64,000 nt of DNA from Candidatus Enterococcus myersii (GTDB taxonomy: Bacteria > Bacillota > Bacilli > Lactobacillales > Enterococcaceae). How positions within the stretch are numbered: the first letter of the stretch is position 1; each line of letters opens with the position of its first letter. The DNA lies in contig NZ_JAFLVT010000006.1 of the NCBI RefSeq assembly GCF_017316025.1, forward strand, positions 158,351 to 222,350, in the 5' to 3' direction. This document shows, piece by piece, positions 40,474 to 47,832 of the stretch. Under the pieces are notes generated by a model, which did not search any database, was not told where the DNA came from, and saw only the letters and a list, made by a program, of their open reading frames with translations. The position numbers and the translations under genes are program-made.

Positions 40474-40953
40474 ATGTTCTTCAATAAAAAGAAAAAAAGT
40501 GAAACAATTTATAATCCGATTAATGGTACTTTAAAAGAATTAGCACAGGTTAGTGATCCAGTATTCTCAGAAAAAATGATGGGGGACGGTTTTGCGGTAA
40601 CGCCAAAATCAGGGGTATTATATTCACCAGTAAATGGGACAGTATCAAGTGTTTTTCCGACAAAACACGCTCTTGGGATCACCACTAAAAATGGTTTAGA
40701 TGTCCTAATTCACATTGGCATTGACACAGTAGAGTTAAATGGCGCCCCGTTTGAAATTTTCGTAAAAGAAGGCCAAAGCGTTACACCAGAAACAAAATTA
40801 GCGACGATTAATTTGCCTCTTTTAGCTGAAAAAGAAAAAGAAAATGATGTGATGGTGATTTTTACTAACATGGATGCCATCAAGTCAATTGAATTAAAAA
40901 TAACAGGAGATTCAAATTTTGCAACTGAAATTGGAACGGTGGTAACGAAATAA
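40474..40953 (+). CDS. PTS glucose-type EIIA component
   Basis: A cytoplasmic phosphocarrier that takes phosphate from HPr and passes it to an EIIB domain. The 159 residues match the glucose/Crr EIIA domain: FPTKHALGIT carries the first active-site His (residue 65), and VLIHIGIDTVELNG the phosphorylated His (residue 80). It stands alone as a single-domain protein, and the MalX-like EIICB encoded downstream lacks its own EIIA, so the two should work together. Between them lies the antiterminator gene. The ribosome site is weak (AGTAGGAAA). Confidence 0.93.
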   Translation: MFFNKKKKSETIYNPINGTLKELAQVSDPVFSEKMMGDGFAVTPKSGVLYSPVNGTVSSVFPTKHALGITTKNGLDVLIHIGIDTVELNGAPFEIFVKEGQSVTPETKLATINLPLLAEKEKENDVMVIFTNMDAIKSIELKITGDSNFATEIGTVVTK

Positions 40954-40970
40954 CTGTACCAGTACAGTTA
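40951..40970 (+). promoter_or_regulatory. Perfect 20-bp palindrome at the EIIA stop codon
   Basis: TAACTGTACCAGTACAGTTA: 9-base arms around CA, beginning with the EIIA stop codon TAA. No T run follows, so it looks more like a dimer-binding operator than a terminator. It lies 12 bases before the -35 of the next promoter. Confidence 0.5.
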
Positions 40971-40981
40971 TCAAAAAGATG

Positions 40982-41010
40982 TTGACACCGTTTTCAAATT
41001 CTGTTAAATT
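40982..41010 (+). promoter_or_regulatory. Promoter of the antiterminator gene
   Basis: TTGACA (40982-40987), a 17-bp spacer and TAAATT (41005-41010), followed by GAAAGGGA as the ribosome site before ATG 41038. Confidence 0.65.
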
Positions 41011-41037
41011 GAGCATGCAGAACAGAAAGGGACCGTC

Positions 41038-41871
41038 ATGAAAGTTATTAAAGTACTGAACAATAGTGCGGCAATCGTCTTAGATGACGATCATGAAGCA
41101 ATTGTGATTGGCAATGGCCTTTCTTTCGGCAAAAAAAGTGGTGATGAAGTTGATCCGTTAAAAGTTGAGCGGAAATTTGTTGCCAATACGAACCAAATCG
41201 ACGAGAAATTCCAAAAACTATTTGAAAAGATCAGTTATGAAGAGTCAAGTCTGGCTTTTGAGATTATTGAATATTTCAAAGAACAATTGGATTATCCGCT
41301 AAATGATCTAATTTATCTTTCGTTAGCAGATCACATCAGCTTCGCTATTGAACGTGCCAAGACAGGTGTTTATCTGCCTAACGCGGTACTTCATGAAGTA
41401 CAGATGTTTTATCCAGCGGAATATCGGTTAGGGGCGTGGGCAGTTTTGCTTTTGAATGAAAGGGCCCAAGTTAATTTACAAGCAGATGAAGCGGGTTTTA
41501 TTGCGCTGCATATCATTAACGCTCGCTGGCAGGCAGACAAGACGCACTCCGAGCAAGATTTTAACAAAATAATTCGTGATTTGATCGCAATTCTAAATGA
41601 AACCTATCAACAAGATTTCAAGCACGACAGTATTAATTATCATCGCTTGGTGACGCATCTGAAATATTTCTTATTACGGGAATTTGGGATGCAGCAGCAG
41701 GCAAAAGTAGATGATTTCGGTTATTTTGATCAAGTCATTAATGATTTTCCCCAGGCTTATGCCGGGGCTGAAAAAATCGCCAAATATTTGGAGACGTTTT
41801 TTAACCACAAAGTACCAAAAGAAGAAAAGGTCTTTTTGACCATTCATATTAATCGCATTCTTCAAAACTAG
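41038..41871 (+). CDS. BglG/LicT-family transcription antiterminator
   Basis: An RNA-binding regulator that prevents termination in sugar operons when its PRD domains are suitably phosphorylated by the PTS. The 277 residues are: the RNA-binding CAT domain (about 1-55, VIKVLNNSAAIVLDD and GNGLSFGKKSGD), PRD1 (about 65-165, with SLADHISFAIER) and PRD2 (about 170-277, with the conserved His in FLTIHINR). Its target is almost certainly the RNA element that starts at its own stop codon (41869-41899), in front of the PTS transporter. It has its own promoter. The inducing sugar is not known; maltose-type sugars or glucose are suggested by neighbours. Confidence 0.92.
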   Translation: MKVIKVLNNSAAIVLDDDHEAIVIGNGLSFGKKSGDEVDPLKVERKFVANTNQIDEKFQKLFEKISYEESSLAFEIIEYFKEQLDYPLNDLIYLSLADHISFAIERAKTGVYLPNAVLHEVQMFYPAEYRLGAWAVLLLNERAQVNLQADEAGFIALHIINARWQADKTHSEQDFNKIIRDLIAILNETYQQDFKHDSINYHRLVTHLKYFLLREFGMQQQAKVDDFGYFDQVINDFPQAYAGAEKIAKYLETFFNHKVPKEEKVFLTIHINRILQN

Positions 41872-41966
41872 AGTGTTACTATTCGGTAGGCAAGATCTAG
41901 TCAGAAGGGTTTCTAAAGCGCAGTGACGACTGCTGTCTTTAGGCTACCTTCTGACTAGGTCTTTTT
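41869..41966 (+). promoter_or_regulatory. RAT antiterminator target overlapping a terminator
   Basis: AGAGTGTTACTATTCGGTAG followed by GCAAGAT (41870-41896) has the layout of a BglG/LicT ribonucleic antiterminator (GTTACT-loop-GCAGGCAA). Its 3' end overlaps the 5' arm of a terminator: AGATCTAGTCAGAAGG (41893-41908) pairs with CCTTCTGACTAGGTCT (41947-41962), with inner pairing CTAAAG/CTTTAG and a T run. Binding of the antiterminator would free transcription of the PTS genes. Confidence 0.85.
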
Positions 41967-41978
41967 ATATTTCACTTT

Positions 41979-41992
41979 TTAAAGCGGTTACT
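41979..41992 (+). promoter_or_regulatory. cre-like site before the PTS transporter
   Basis: TTAAAGCGGTTACT matches 12 of 14 cre positions. It lies after the terminator, about 97 bases before the EIICB start, and could act as a roadblock to transcription. Confidence 0.4.
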
Positions 41993-42088
41993 TTTATTGT
42001 TGCATGCCAATTTTGAGTAAGTAAAAAAGTGGAAAAGCTGTTTTAAAAAATTTGAAAAAGTGAGCAATCAAAATTAGGAGGAAAGAAA

Positions 42089-43693
42089 ATGAGCAACGCA
42101 GCGACAGTATCACGATCACTTAGGACGAAAGTTTTAAGCTTTTTACAAGAGTTGGGGAAAACCTTCATGTTCCCCGTTTCAACACTAGCTTTTATGGGGA
42201 TTTTAGTCGGGTTAGGCAGTTCGGTAACTTCAGAGGCAATGATTGAAAAATTACCTTTTTTAGGTAATGATATTATTCAATTTATTTTTAGTTTTATGAA
42301 TACAGTTGGTGGCTTTGGTTTTACTTATTTGCCAGTTATGTTTGCCATGGCAATTCCCTTTGGAATGTGCAAACGCAATAAAGGTGTAGGCGCCATTTCA
42401 GCTTTTGCCGGTTATGTGGCCATGAATTTATCCATTAACTTTTTGTTGAATTATCGCGGTGAATTAGCAGATGCTGCTAGTATGAAAATTGCCGGCCAAA
42501 ACATGGTCTTAGGTATTCAAAGTATTGAAATGGGCGTTTTAGGTGGGATTATTGTTGGTCTAATCGTCTATCTATTGCAAGAAAAATTCCAAGATATTCG
42601 CTTACCAGATGCCTTTTCTTTCTTTGGCGGTATTCGCTTTATTCCAATTGTTAGCGTTTTAGTTTTGGGCTTGGTTGGCTTAGTGGTACCTTTTACTTGG
42701 CCAGTATTGCAATCGGGCATTGAAGCATTGGGCAATGGGATTCAAGGTGCGGGTATTTTCGGGCCGTTCTTATATGGGTTAGGCGTATTATTATTAAAAC
42801 CTTTTGGGATGCATCATATTTTACTTGCATTGGTTCGTTTCACAGAAGCCGGCGGGACTCAAGTTGTTGACGGCAAGCCAATTTCAGGGGCATTGAATAT
42901 TTTTTATGCCCAATTAAATGCAGGAGAAGCGATATCTCACCAAGCAACTGCTTTTCTTTCACAAGGTTTCATGCCAACCTTTATGTTTGGTTTACCTGCC
43001 ATTTGTTTAGCGATTTATTTAACTGCCTATAAGAAAAATCGTCCGGGCATTAAGGGCATTTTAATTTCAGCAGTTTTAGTGGCGGTTGTTACCGGAATTT
43101 CAGAACCAACTGAATTCTTGTTCTTATTCTTAGCACCAGGATTGTATTTATTCCACTCCGTTATGTCTGGGGCAGCGTTGATGGTAATGAGTCTAATCGG
43201 TGTAAATATCGGCAACACCGACGGCGGGATTTTAGATTGGTTGATTTTTGGGATCATGCAAGGCAATGAAACAAAATGGTACTTGTTGATTCCAGTAGGG
43301 ATCATTTGGTTTGCTGTTTACTTCTTTGTTTTTCGTTGGTACATTTTGAAACACAATTTAGAAACACCTGGACGGGAAAAAGAAGAGGAAGTTACGTTGG
43401 CAGATGGTGTCACAGCAAAACCCAAAACATTTACAAAAGGCAACGGGATTTACGATCCAGGTATTATTTTGGACGCTCTAGGTGGCAGTGCCAATGTTAC
43501 CAGCTTGGATAATTGTGTTACGCGTTTACGCCTGCAATTAAAAGATAAGAGCTTGATGGATAAAGCAACCTTGAAAAAAGCGGGTGCTTTGGCAATTGTA
43601 GAATTAGATGATCACAATGTCCAAGTGGTTATTGGTGCCCAAGTACAGACGGTGAAAAACGGGATTGAAGAAATTATGGTGAGCCCAGCATGA
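42089..43693 (+). CDS. PTS EIICB transporter, MalX/glucose-type
   Basis: A membrane permease that phosphorylates its sugar during uptake. Of 534 residues, about 1-420 form the EIIC domain with ten or so spans (PFGMHHILLALVRFTEAGG and GISEPTEFLFLFLAP are hallmarks of the glucose/maltose group), and about 455-534 are EIIB, with the phosphorylated Cys476 in SLDNCVTRLRL. There is no EIIA domain; the separate EIIA encoded at 40474 supplies it. AGGAGG lies 8 bases before the ATG. Its stop overlaps the MalY-like gene, as in the E. coli malXY pair. Glucose or maltose are the likely substrates; unproven. Confidence 0.92.
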   Translation: MSNAATVSRSLRTKVLSFLQELGKTFMFPVSTLAFMGILVGLGSSVTSEAMIEKLPFLGNDIIQFIFSFMNTVGGFGFTYLPVMFAMAIPFGMCKRNKGVGAISAFAGYVAMNLSINFLLNYRGELADAASMKIAGQNMVLGIQSIEMGVLGGIIVGLIVYLLQEKFQDIRLPDAFSFFGGIRFIPIVSVLVLGLVGLVVPFTWPVLQSGIEALGNGIQGAGIFGPFLYGLGVLLLKPFGMHHILLALVRFTEAGGTQVVDGKPISGALNIFYAQLNAGEAISHQATAFLSQGFMPTFMFGLPAICLAIYLTAYKKNRPGIKGILISAVLVAVVTGISEPTEFLFLFLAPGLYLFHSVMSGAALMVMSLIGVNIGNTDGGILDWLIFGIMQGNETKWYLLIPVGIIWFAVYFFVFRWYILKHNLETPGREKEEEVTLADGVTAKPKTFTKGNGIYDPGIILDALGGSANVTSLDNCVTRLRLQLKDKSLMDKATLKKAGALAIVELDDHNVQVVIGAQVQTVKNGIEEIMVSPA

Positions 43694-44883
43694 TGAAAGT
43701 TGACTATCAATTTGACCAAATGGCAGATCGCACCATTGACCACGCGAGAAAATGGGATCAAAAAATTATTCAAAGTAAATATCCTGGTACGCCAAAAGAC
43801 TGTATTCCGATGTGGATTGCGGATATGGATTTTCCGGCAGCGCCAGAAATTAACGCAGCCTTTATGAAAATTGCACAAAATGGCGCATACGGCTACACCT
43901 ATGCTTACGATGAATTTTATGAGGCGGTCATTAATTGGCATAAACGCCGCCACAATAATCAAGTTAAAAAAGAATGGATTACCTTATCTTATGGGACTGT
44001 TTCGACCATTCATTATTTGTATCAAGCTTTTTGCCAACCCAATGAGGCGGTGATCATGAACACACCTGTTTACGATCCATTTCGTTATGCCGCAGAGCAT
44101 AACGGGAATAATGTGGTGGCCAACACGCTTAAAATCGTCAATGGGCAATATGAAATTGATTACACTTTATTAGAAGAACAATTACGCACCAAACGACCAC
44201 GGGTTTTCTTATTTTGTTCCCCGCATAACCCCTCTGGTCGCGTGTGGCACATAGAAGAAATTGAAAAAGTGGCCAAATTATGTCGCCAATACGGCACAAT
44301 TTTTGTCAGTGATGAAGTGCATTCAGAAATTATTCTAACTGGAAAATTTGTTTCGGCTTTGCAGCTGCCAAAAGAATACCACGATAATCTGATCGTGTTG
44401 ACATCTCCTAACAAAGGTTTTAACTTAGGCGGTTTGAAAACTTCTTATTCCATTATTCCAAATGAAAAATTGCGGCAGGTATTTCGTCATCGTTTGGAAA
44501 TGAATTCCATTACTTCGCCGAATTTATTCGGGATTGTAGGAATCATTACCGCCTACAATGAATGTGAAGATTGGCTGGAAGCTATGACGGACTACATTCG
44601 CGAAAACTACCGCTACACCAAAGCTTTTATTGCCGAAAATTTGCCGGGCTGGGAATTAATGGAAATGAGTGCTTCCTACTTGCCGTGGATTGATATTTCC
44701 AAAACCGGCAAAACTGCCTTAGAGATTGTCGAACCATTGGCAAAAAGCGGGGGTGTCATTATTGAACCGGGAACCAATTATGCCAGTGACGGTGAAAATT
44801 TTGTCCGCTTAAATATCGGCACACCAAGAGGAATTTTAGCAGAAGCGCTAGAGCGTATGAAAGTTTTTGTTGCGCAAAACTAA
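43690..44883 (+). CDS. MalY/PatB-type PLP aminotransferase-fold C-S lyase
   Basis: A fold-type I pyridoxal-phosphate enzyme of the MalY/PatB group, which cleaves the C-S bond of cystathionine or cysteine conjugates. The 397 residues open with the group's IPMWIADMDFPAAPEI, have SPHNPSGRVW and the PLP lysine in SPNKGFNLGGLK (about residues 238-249), and end with the substrate-binding Arg in FVRLNIGTPRG. It overlaps the EIICB gene (ATGA) and may start at 43690 or 43693. In E. coli MalY also dampens the maltose regulator; whether this protein moonlights on the BglG-type antiterminator here is unknown. Confidence 0.9.
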   Translation: MMKVDYQFDQMADRTIDHARKWDQKIIQSKYPGTPKDCIPMWIADMDFPAAPEINAAFMKIAQNGAYGYTYAYDEFYEAVINWHKRRHNNQVKKEWITLSYGTVSTIHYLYQAFCQPNEAVIMNTPVYDPFRYAAEHNGNNVVANTLKIVNGQYEIDYTLLEEQLRTKRPRVFLFCSPHNPSGRVWHIEEIEKVAKLCRQYGTIFVSDEVHSEIILTGKFVSALQLPKEYHDNLIVLTSPNKGFNLGGLKTSYSIIPNEKLRQVFRHRLEMNSITSPNLFGIVGIITAYNECEDWLEAMTDYIRENYRYTKAFIAENLPGWELMEMSASYLPWIDISKTGKTALEIVEPLAKSGGVIIEPGTNYASDGENFVRLNIGTPRGILAEALERMKVFVAQN

Positions 44884-44900
44884 GCCACATATCTAAGCAA

Positions 44901-44968
44901 GATCCGTCTTTTAGTCGTAAAATTAGTTTAAAAACTGATTTTACGACTAAAAGCGGATTGTTTTTTTA
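44901..44968 (+). terminator. Terminator after the MalY-like gene
   Basis: TCTTTTAGTCGTAAAATTAG and beyond (44907-44931) pairs with the matching arm CTGATTTTACGACTAAAAG (44935-44953); a run of seven T residues ends the structure. A very long, stable hairpin. Confidence 0.9.
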
Positions 44969-45063
44969 GCGTGTAAGCAAACGAAAAAATCTGCTATTCA
45001 AAAAAATAAAGGGCGGTATAATAAAACAAAATTATCTGTATCAGTAAAAAAGGAGTAATGCAC

Positions 45064-45471
45064 ATGAAAGCAGTAATCACCAGCGAAGAGTTTTATACCC
45101 AAGGAGGCTGCAATGCTTGTCAGCCTTTTACCATGGCGACGTATGATTTAACTTTTGAAGATGGCACGATCACCTCGTTAGAAGAATTGGACATGGCGTC
45201 TTTAATGATGGCGTTGGCGCAAAAAAACCAGTGGCGGCAAAGCTATGTAGAGGATGATTTTGACGATATCCTAATTTATCAAAAAGGCGATAGGAAAATT
45301 GCGGTCAAAGAAACACCGCGAAAAATCACCTTTCAAACTCAGAAAGAAAAGAAAACTTTCGATAAAAAAAACTGCGATCTAACGGCTTTATTTGCTCAAG
45401 TCAACGAGATCTCTACCGGGCTTTTCAATTTGGAAAAAACAGAATTTGAAGTGAAGCCTTTAGAAAAATAA
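45064..45471 (+). CDS. Unrecognised 135-residue cytoplasmic protein with CxxC
   Basis: No family is recognised. The start chosen is ATG 45064, eight bases after AGGAG (45051-45055); the ATG at 45058 is only two bases away. There is no signal peptide or membrane span. GGCNACQPF near residue 18 gives a Cys-x-x-Cys pair that could bind a metal or form a redox disulfide; the rest is a mix of strands and helices rich in Lys, Glu and Asp. A TATAAT -10 (45017-45022) lies upstream, and a stem-loop follows. It is probably monocistronic. Codon use looks like that of its neighbours. Confidence 0.6.
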   Translation: MKAVITSEEFYTQGGCNACQPFTMATYDLTFEDGTITSLEELDMASLMMALAQKNQWRQSYVEDDFDDILIYQKGDRKIAVKETPRKITFQTQKEKKTFDKKNCDLTALFAQVNEISTGLFNLEKTEFEVKPLEK

Positions 45472-45490
45472 AAATAGCGACAAGACAAAT

Positions 45491-45560
45491 AAAAAGGCTC
45501 TGGATTAGTAGTTGGGATTATCTTTATGTCTCAGCTGATAACCTAGAGCTTTTTGAGACT
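45491..45560 (+). terminator. Probable terminator after the CxxC-protein gene
   Basis: AAAAAGGCTCTGGATTA (45491-45507) pairs with TAACCTAGAGCTTTTT (45539-45554), with a long loop and T run. The sequence from 45556 to 45669 holds nothing recognisable. Confidence 0.6.
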
Positions 45561-45669
45561 TAAAAAGATAAAATTTCACCCTTAGTCTGCTTGTTTGAAA
45601 GGTAGCCTGCTTTATTATCGAGTCGGCTTTTTTCCAAAGGGAACTTAGCAAATTTAAAATTTTAGACAA

Positions 45670-45708
45670 CAAAAAAGCACCTGCACATAAATTTGCAGCT
45701 GCTTTTTA
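45670..45708. terminator. Terminator of the 49-residue minus-strand ORF
   Basis: AAAAAAGCACCTGCA (45671-45685) pairs with TTGCAGCTGCTTTTT (45693-45707); A and T runs on both sides make it bidirectional. Confidence 0.8.
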
Positions 45709-45743
45709 AGAATAACTGGAATCTTCCATGGGATTTGAACTCC

Positions 45744-45893
45744 TTATGCAGATTTTTGTAATTCTTGAACCGCTTGTTCAATCGTTACACCGGTAGCAAA
45801 GTGGTTACTGTTGCGTTGGTCAAAAACGATAAACAAGTTCAACTTGGTGTCTAAAGTTACCCGATAAGGTACTTGTGTGTTATAGAATGTCAT
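45744..45893 (-). CDS. Small 49-residue protein, unknown family
   Basis: A short frame on the minus strand that looks genuinely coding. The ATG at 45893 is 7 bases after AAAGGAG, and a terminator follows the stop codon. The protein reads MTFYNTQVPYRVTLDTKLNL then FIVFDQRNSNHFATG and VTIEQAVQELQKSA. It has no signal peptide or membrane span and looks like a compact beta-hairpin plus helix. A CodY-like sequence lies 75-90 bases upstream. Function unknown; isolated between unrelated genes. Confidence 0.6.
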   Translation of the reverse strand: MTFYNTQVPYRVTLDTKLNLFIVFDQRNSNHFATGVTIEQAVQELQKSA

Positions 45894-45967
45894 ATTCATT
45901 CTCCTTTCTTTTGTTTGCTTACGAAAGGCAACTAAGTTGATAACGAAATTCCACTGTTATCATACTG

Positions 45968-45982
45968 CCATTTCAGAAAATT
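45968..45982 (-). promoter_or_regulatory. Weak CodY-like box
   Basis: CCATTTCAGAAAATT matches 12 of 15 positions of the CodY consensus AATTTTCnGAAAATT, upstream of the 49-residue ORF. The rest of 45983-46292 shows no gene; a weak promoter for the MFS gene may be TTGCAT (46202-46207)/TACAGT (46223-46228), with a short spacer. Confidence 0.3.
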
Positions 45983-46292
45983 TTCAAACTTAACGCTTGC
46001 ATCCTTAAAGACACTGTTGAAAATGTGTACATGCTTTTTCTTTACGGTAAATCAAAACGTTGCAAATTTTTAGCGAAGCTAGCGAATCTTTTATTGCGTT
46101 TTTTATTAGTCACAATATTATGGCTGATGCCATGAGGATAATTTTACAAGCGCTGGCAAATAAGAGCTGACAGGATTTTTTACAAAAGCTAAGAAAGTCT
46201 TTTGCATTGCTGAAAGCTGTGCTACAGTCAAAGTAAGCGATTTTAAAAAAATGAAGTTCACGTGTCGTGGGAACTTTTGTCTAGGAGATCAA

Positions 46293-47492
46293 ATGAAAAA
46301 TTATCAACAAACGATTTACGCCTGTTTTTTGGCTTACATCGTGCAAGCGGTCGTCAATAATTTTGCCCCATTATTATTTTTAACTTTTCAAACACAGTTT
46401 CATATTCCCTTAACCCAAATTACGCTTTTGGTGACCTTCAATTTCTTATTGCAATTAATCATAGATTTTGCGGCAATCTTTTTTGTGGATAAAATTGGCT
46501 ATCGCATTTCCATTGTGGCAGCACATCTTTTTGCTGGTGCGGGGTTAGTGGGATTGGCGCTTTTTCCAATAATTTTTGCCACACCTTTTATCGCGCTGTT
46601 GGCTGCGGTGAGTTTATATGCGATTGGGGGCGGCTTATTAGAAGTACTAGTGAGTCCAATTGTAGAAGCCTGTCCAACAGATCATAAAGAGAAAACCATG
46701 AGTTTACTGCATTCCTTTTATTGCTGGGGTGTTGTTGGCGTCGTGGGACTTTCCACTTTTTTCATTGCCTTTTTAGGGATTGAAAACTGGCCTTATTTGG
46801 CTGTGATATGGGCAATTTTGCCTTTTTGTAATGCGTTGTTTTTTACCAAAGTACCGCTTCGTCCTTTAGTAGCAGAAGGCGCGGGGCTCAGTATTAAAGC
46901 ATTATTCAAGTTGAAAAGCTTCTGGTTATTTCTTGGTTTGATGGTTTGTGCTGGTGCAAGTGAGCAGTCGGTTAGTCAATGGGCCTCAACTTTTGCTGAA
47001 AAAGGGTTGCACGTTTCAAAAGTGGTGGGAGATTTAGCTGGCCCTTTATTATTTGCTTTTATGATGGGACTATCCCGCATTTTTTATGGGAAATATGGTC
47101 ATAAATTAGCGTTGCAGCGTTTTATGACGATCAGTGGTATTTTATGTGTGGCATCGTATTTGTTAATCGGTCTTTCCACCAGTGCGCCTTTTGGCTTTTT
47201 GGGTTGTGCGTTAAGTGGTTTGGCAGTGGGCATTATGTGGCCGGGCACGTTTAGTTTGACGGCCAGAACGATTCCAAATGGCGGCACAGCTTTATTTGCC
47301 TATTTAGCTTTGGCGGGAGATTTGGGCTGTTCCATCGGGCCAACGGTAGTGGGCTTTGTTTCTGCTGCGGCGGACAATCAGCTGCGGTTTGGTATTTTAG
47401 GCGGCATTATTTTTCCGGTTGGTTTAGTGGTCGGCGTCTATTTATTAAGACAAATGTACCGACGGCGAAAGGTGATTGTCCTACAAGATTAA
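46293..47492 (+). CDS. MFS transporter
   Basis: A major facilitator superfamily protein of 399 residues with about twelve spans; substrate unknown. The start chosen is ATG 46293, five bases after AGGAG, rather than the ATG at 46251, whose 14 extra residues (with two Cys) lack a ribosome site. The loop between spans 2 and 3 reads DKIGYRIS, the MFS motif A region. The C-terminal half has SRIFYGKYGHKLALQR. The overall pattern resembles FucP/GlpT-unrelated, sugar- or drug-type MFS members without a clear subgroup. A terminator follows. Confidence 0.8.
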   Translation: MKNYQQTIYACFLAYIVQAVVNNFAPLLFLTFQTQFHIPLTQITLLVTFNFLLQLIIDFAAIFFVDKIGYRISIVAAHLFAGAGLVGLALFPIIFATPFIALLAAVSLYAIGGGLLEVLVSPIVEACPTDHKEKTMSLLHSFYCWGVVGVVGLSTFFIAFLGIENWPYLAVIWAILPFCNALFFTKVPLRPLVAEGAGLSIKALFKLKSFWLFLGLMVCAGASEQSVSQWASTFAEKGLHVSKVVGDLAGPLLFAFMMGLSRIFYGKYGHKLALQRFMTISGILCVASYLLIGLSTSAPFGFLGCALSGLAVGIMWPGTFSLTARTIPNGGTALFAYLALAGDLGCSIGPTVVGFVSAAADNQLRFGILGGIIFPVGLVVGVYLLRQMYRRRKVIVLQD

Positions 47493-47539
47493 CCTGAAAA
47501 GTTGGCGCAAAGTAGCAAGTATACTAAACTGTTTTTTTT

Positions 47540-47574
47540 AAGATCTGTGACCAACAGGGCGCAGGTCTTTTTTT
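47540..47574 (+). terminator. Terminator after the first MFS gene
   Basis: AAGATCTGTG (47540-47549) pairs with CGCAGGTCTT (47560-47569) using two G-U pairs, then a T run. In the gap up to 47832, TATAAT (47675-47680) may be the -10 of the P-type ATPase gene and ACTTGC/GCAAGT (47788-47804) forms a small hairpin; nothing else was recognised. Confidence 0.75.
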
Positions 47575-47832
47575 GTTTGGGATCATTTTTTTTAGCTAAC
47601 TTTCAGCAAAGGCTGCGGCACATTTTTTTCAGTTGCCACTGAAATTATCGGCGGTTTAAAAATTTTTTTCTCCCTATAATAAGGGTATCAACAAATAAAG
47701 CAGCAAAAAAAAGTGAGTTTTACTTGGCACAACTGCGATGAACTTGCCTAAAAAGAAAGGGCATCATAAAAGTCAGTCGGCTAGAACTTGCCATTAGCAA
47801 GTGCTTAAAATATTTATTAGGAGGATATGCCA

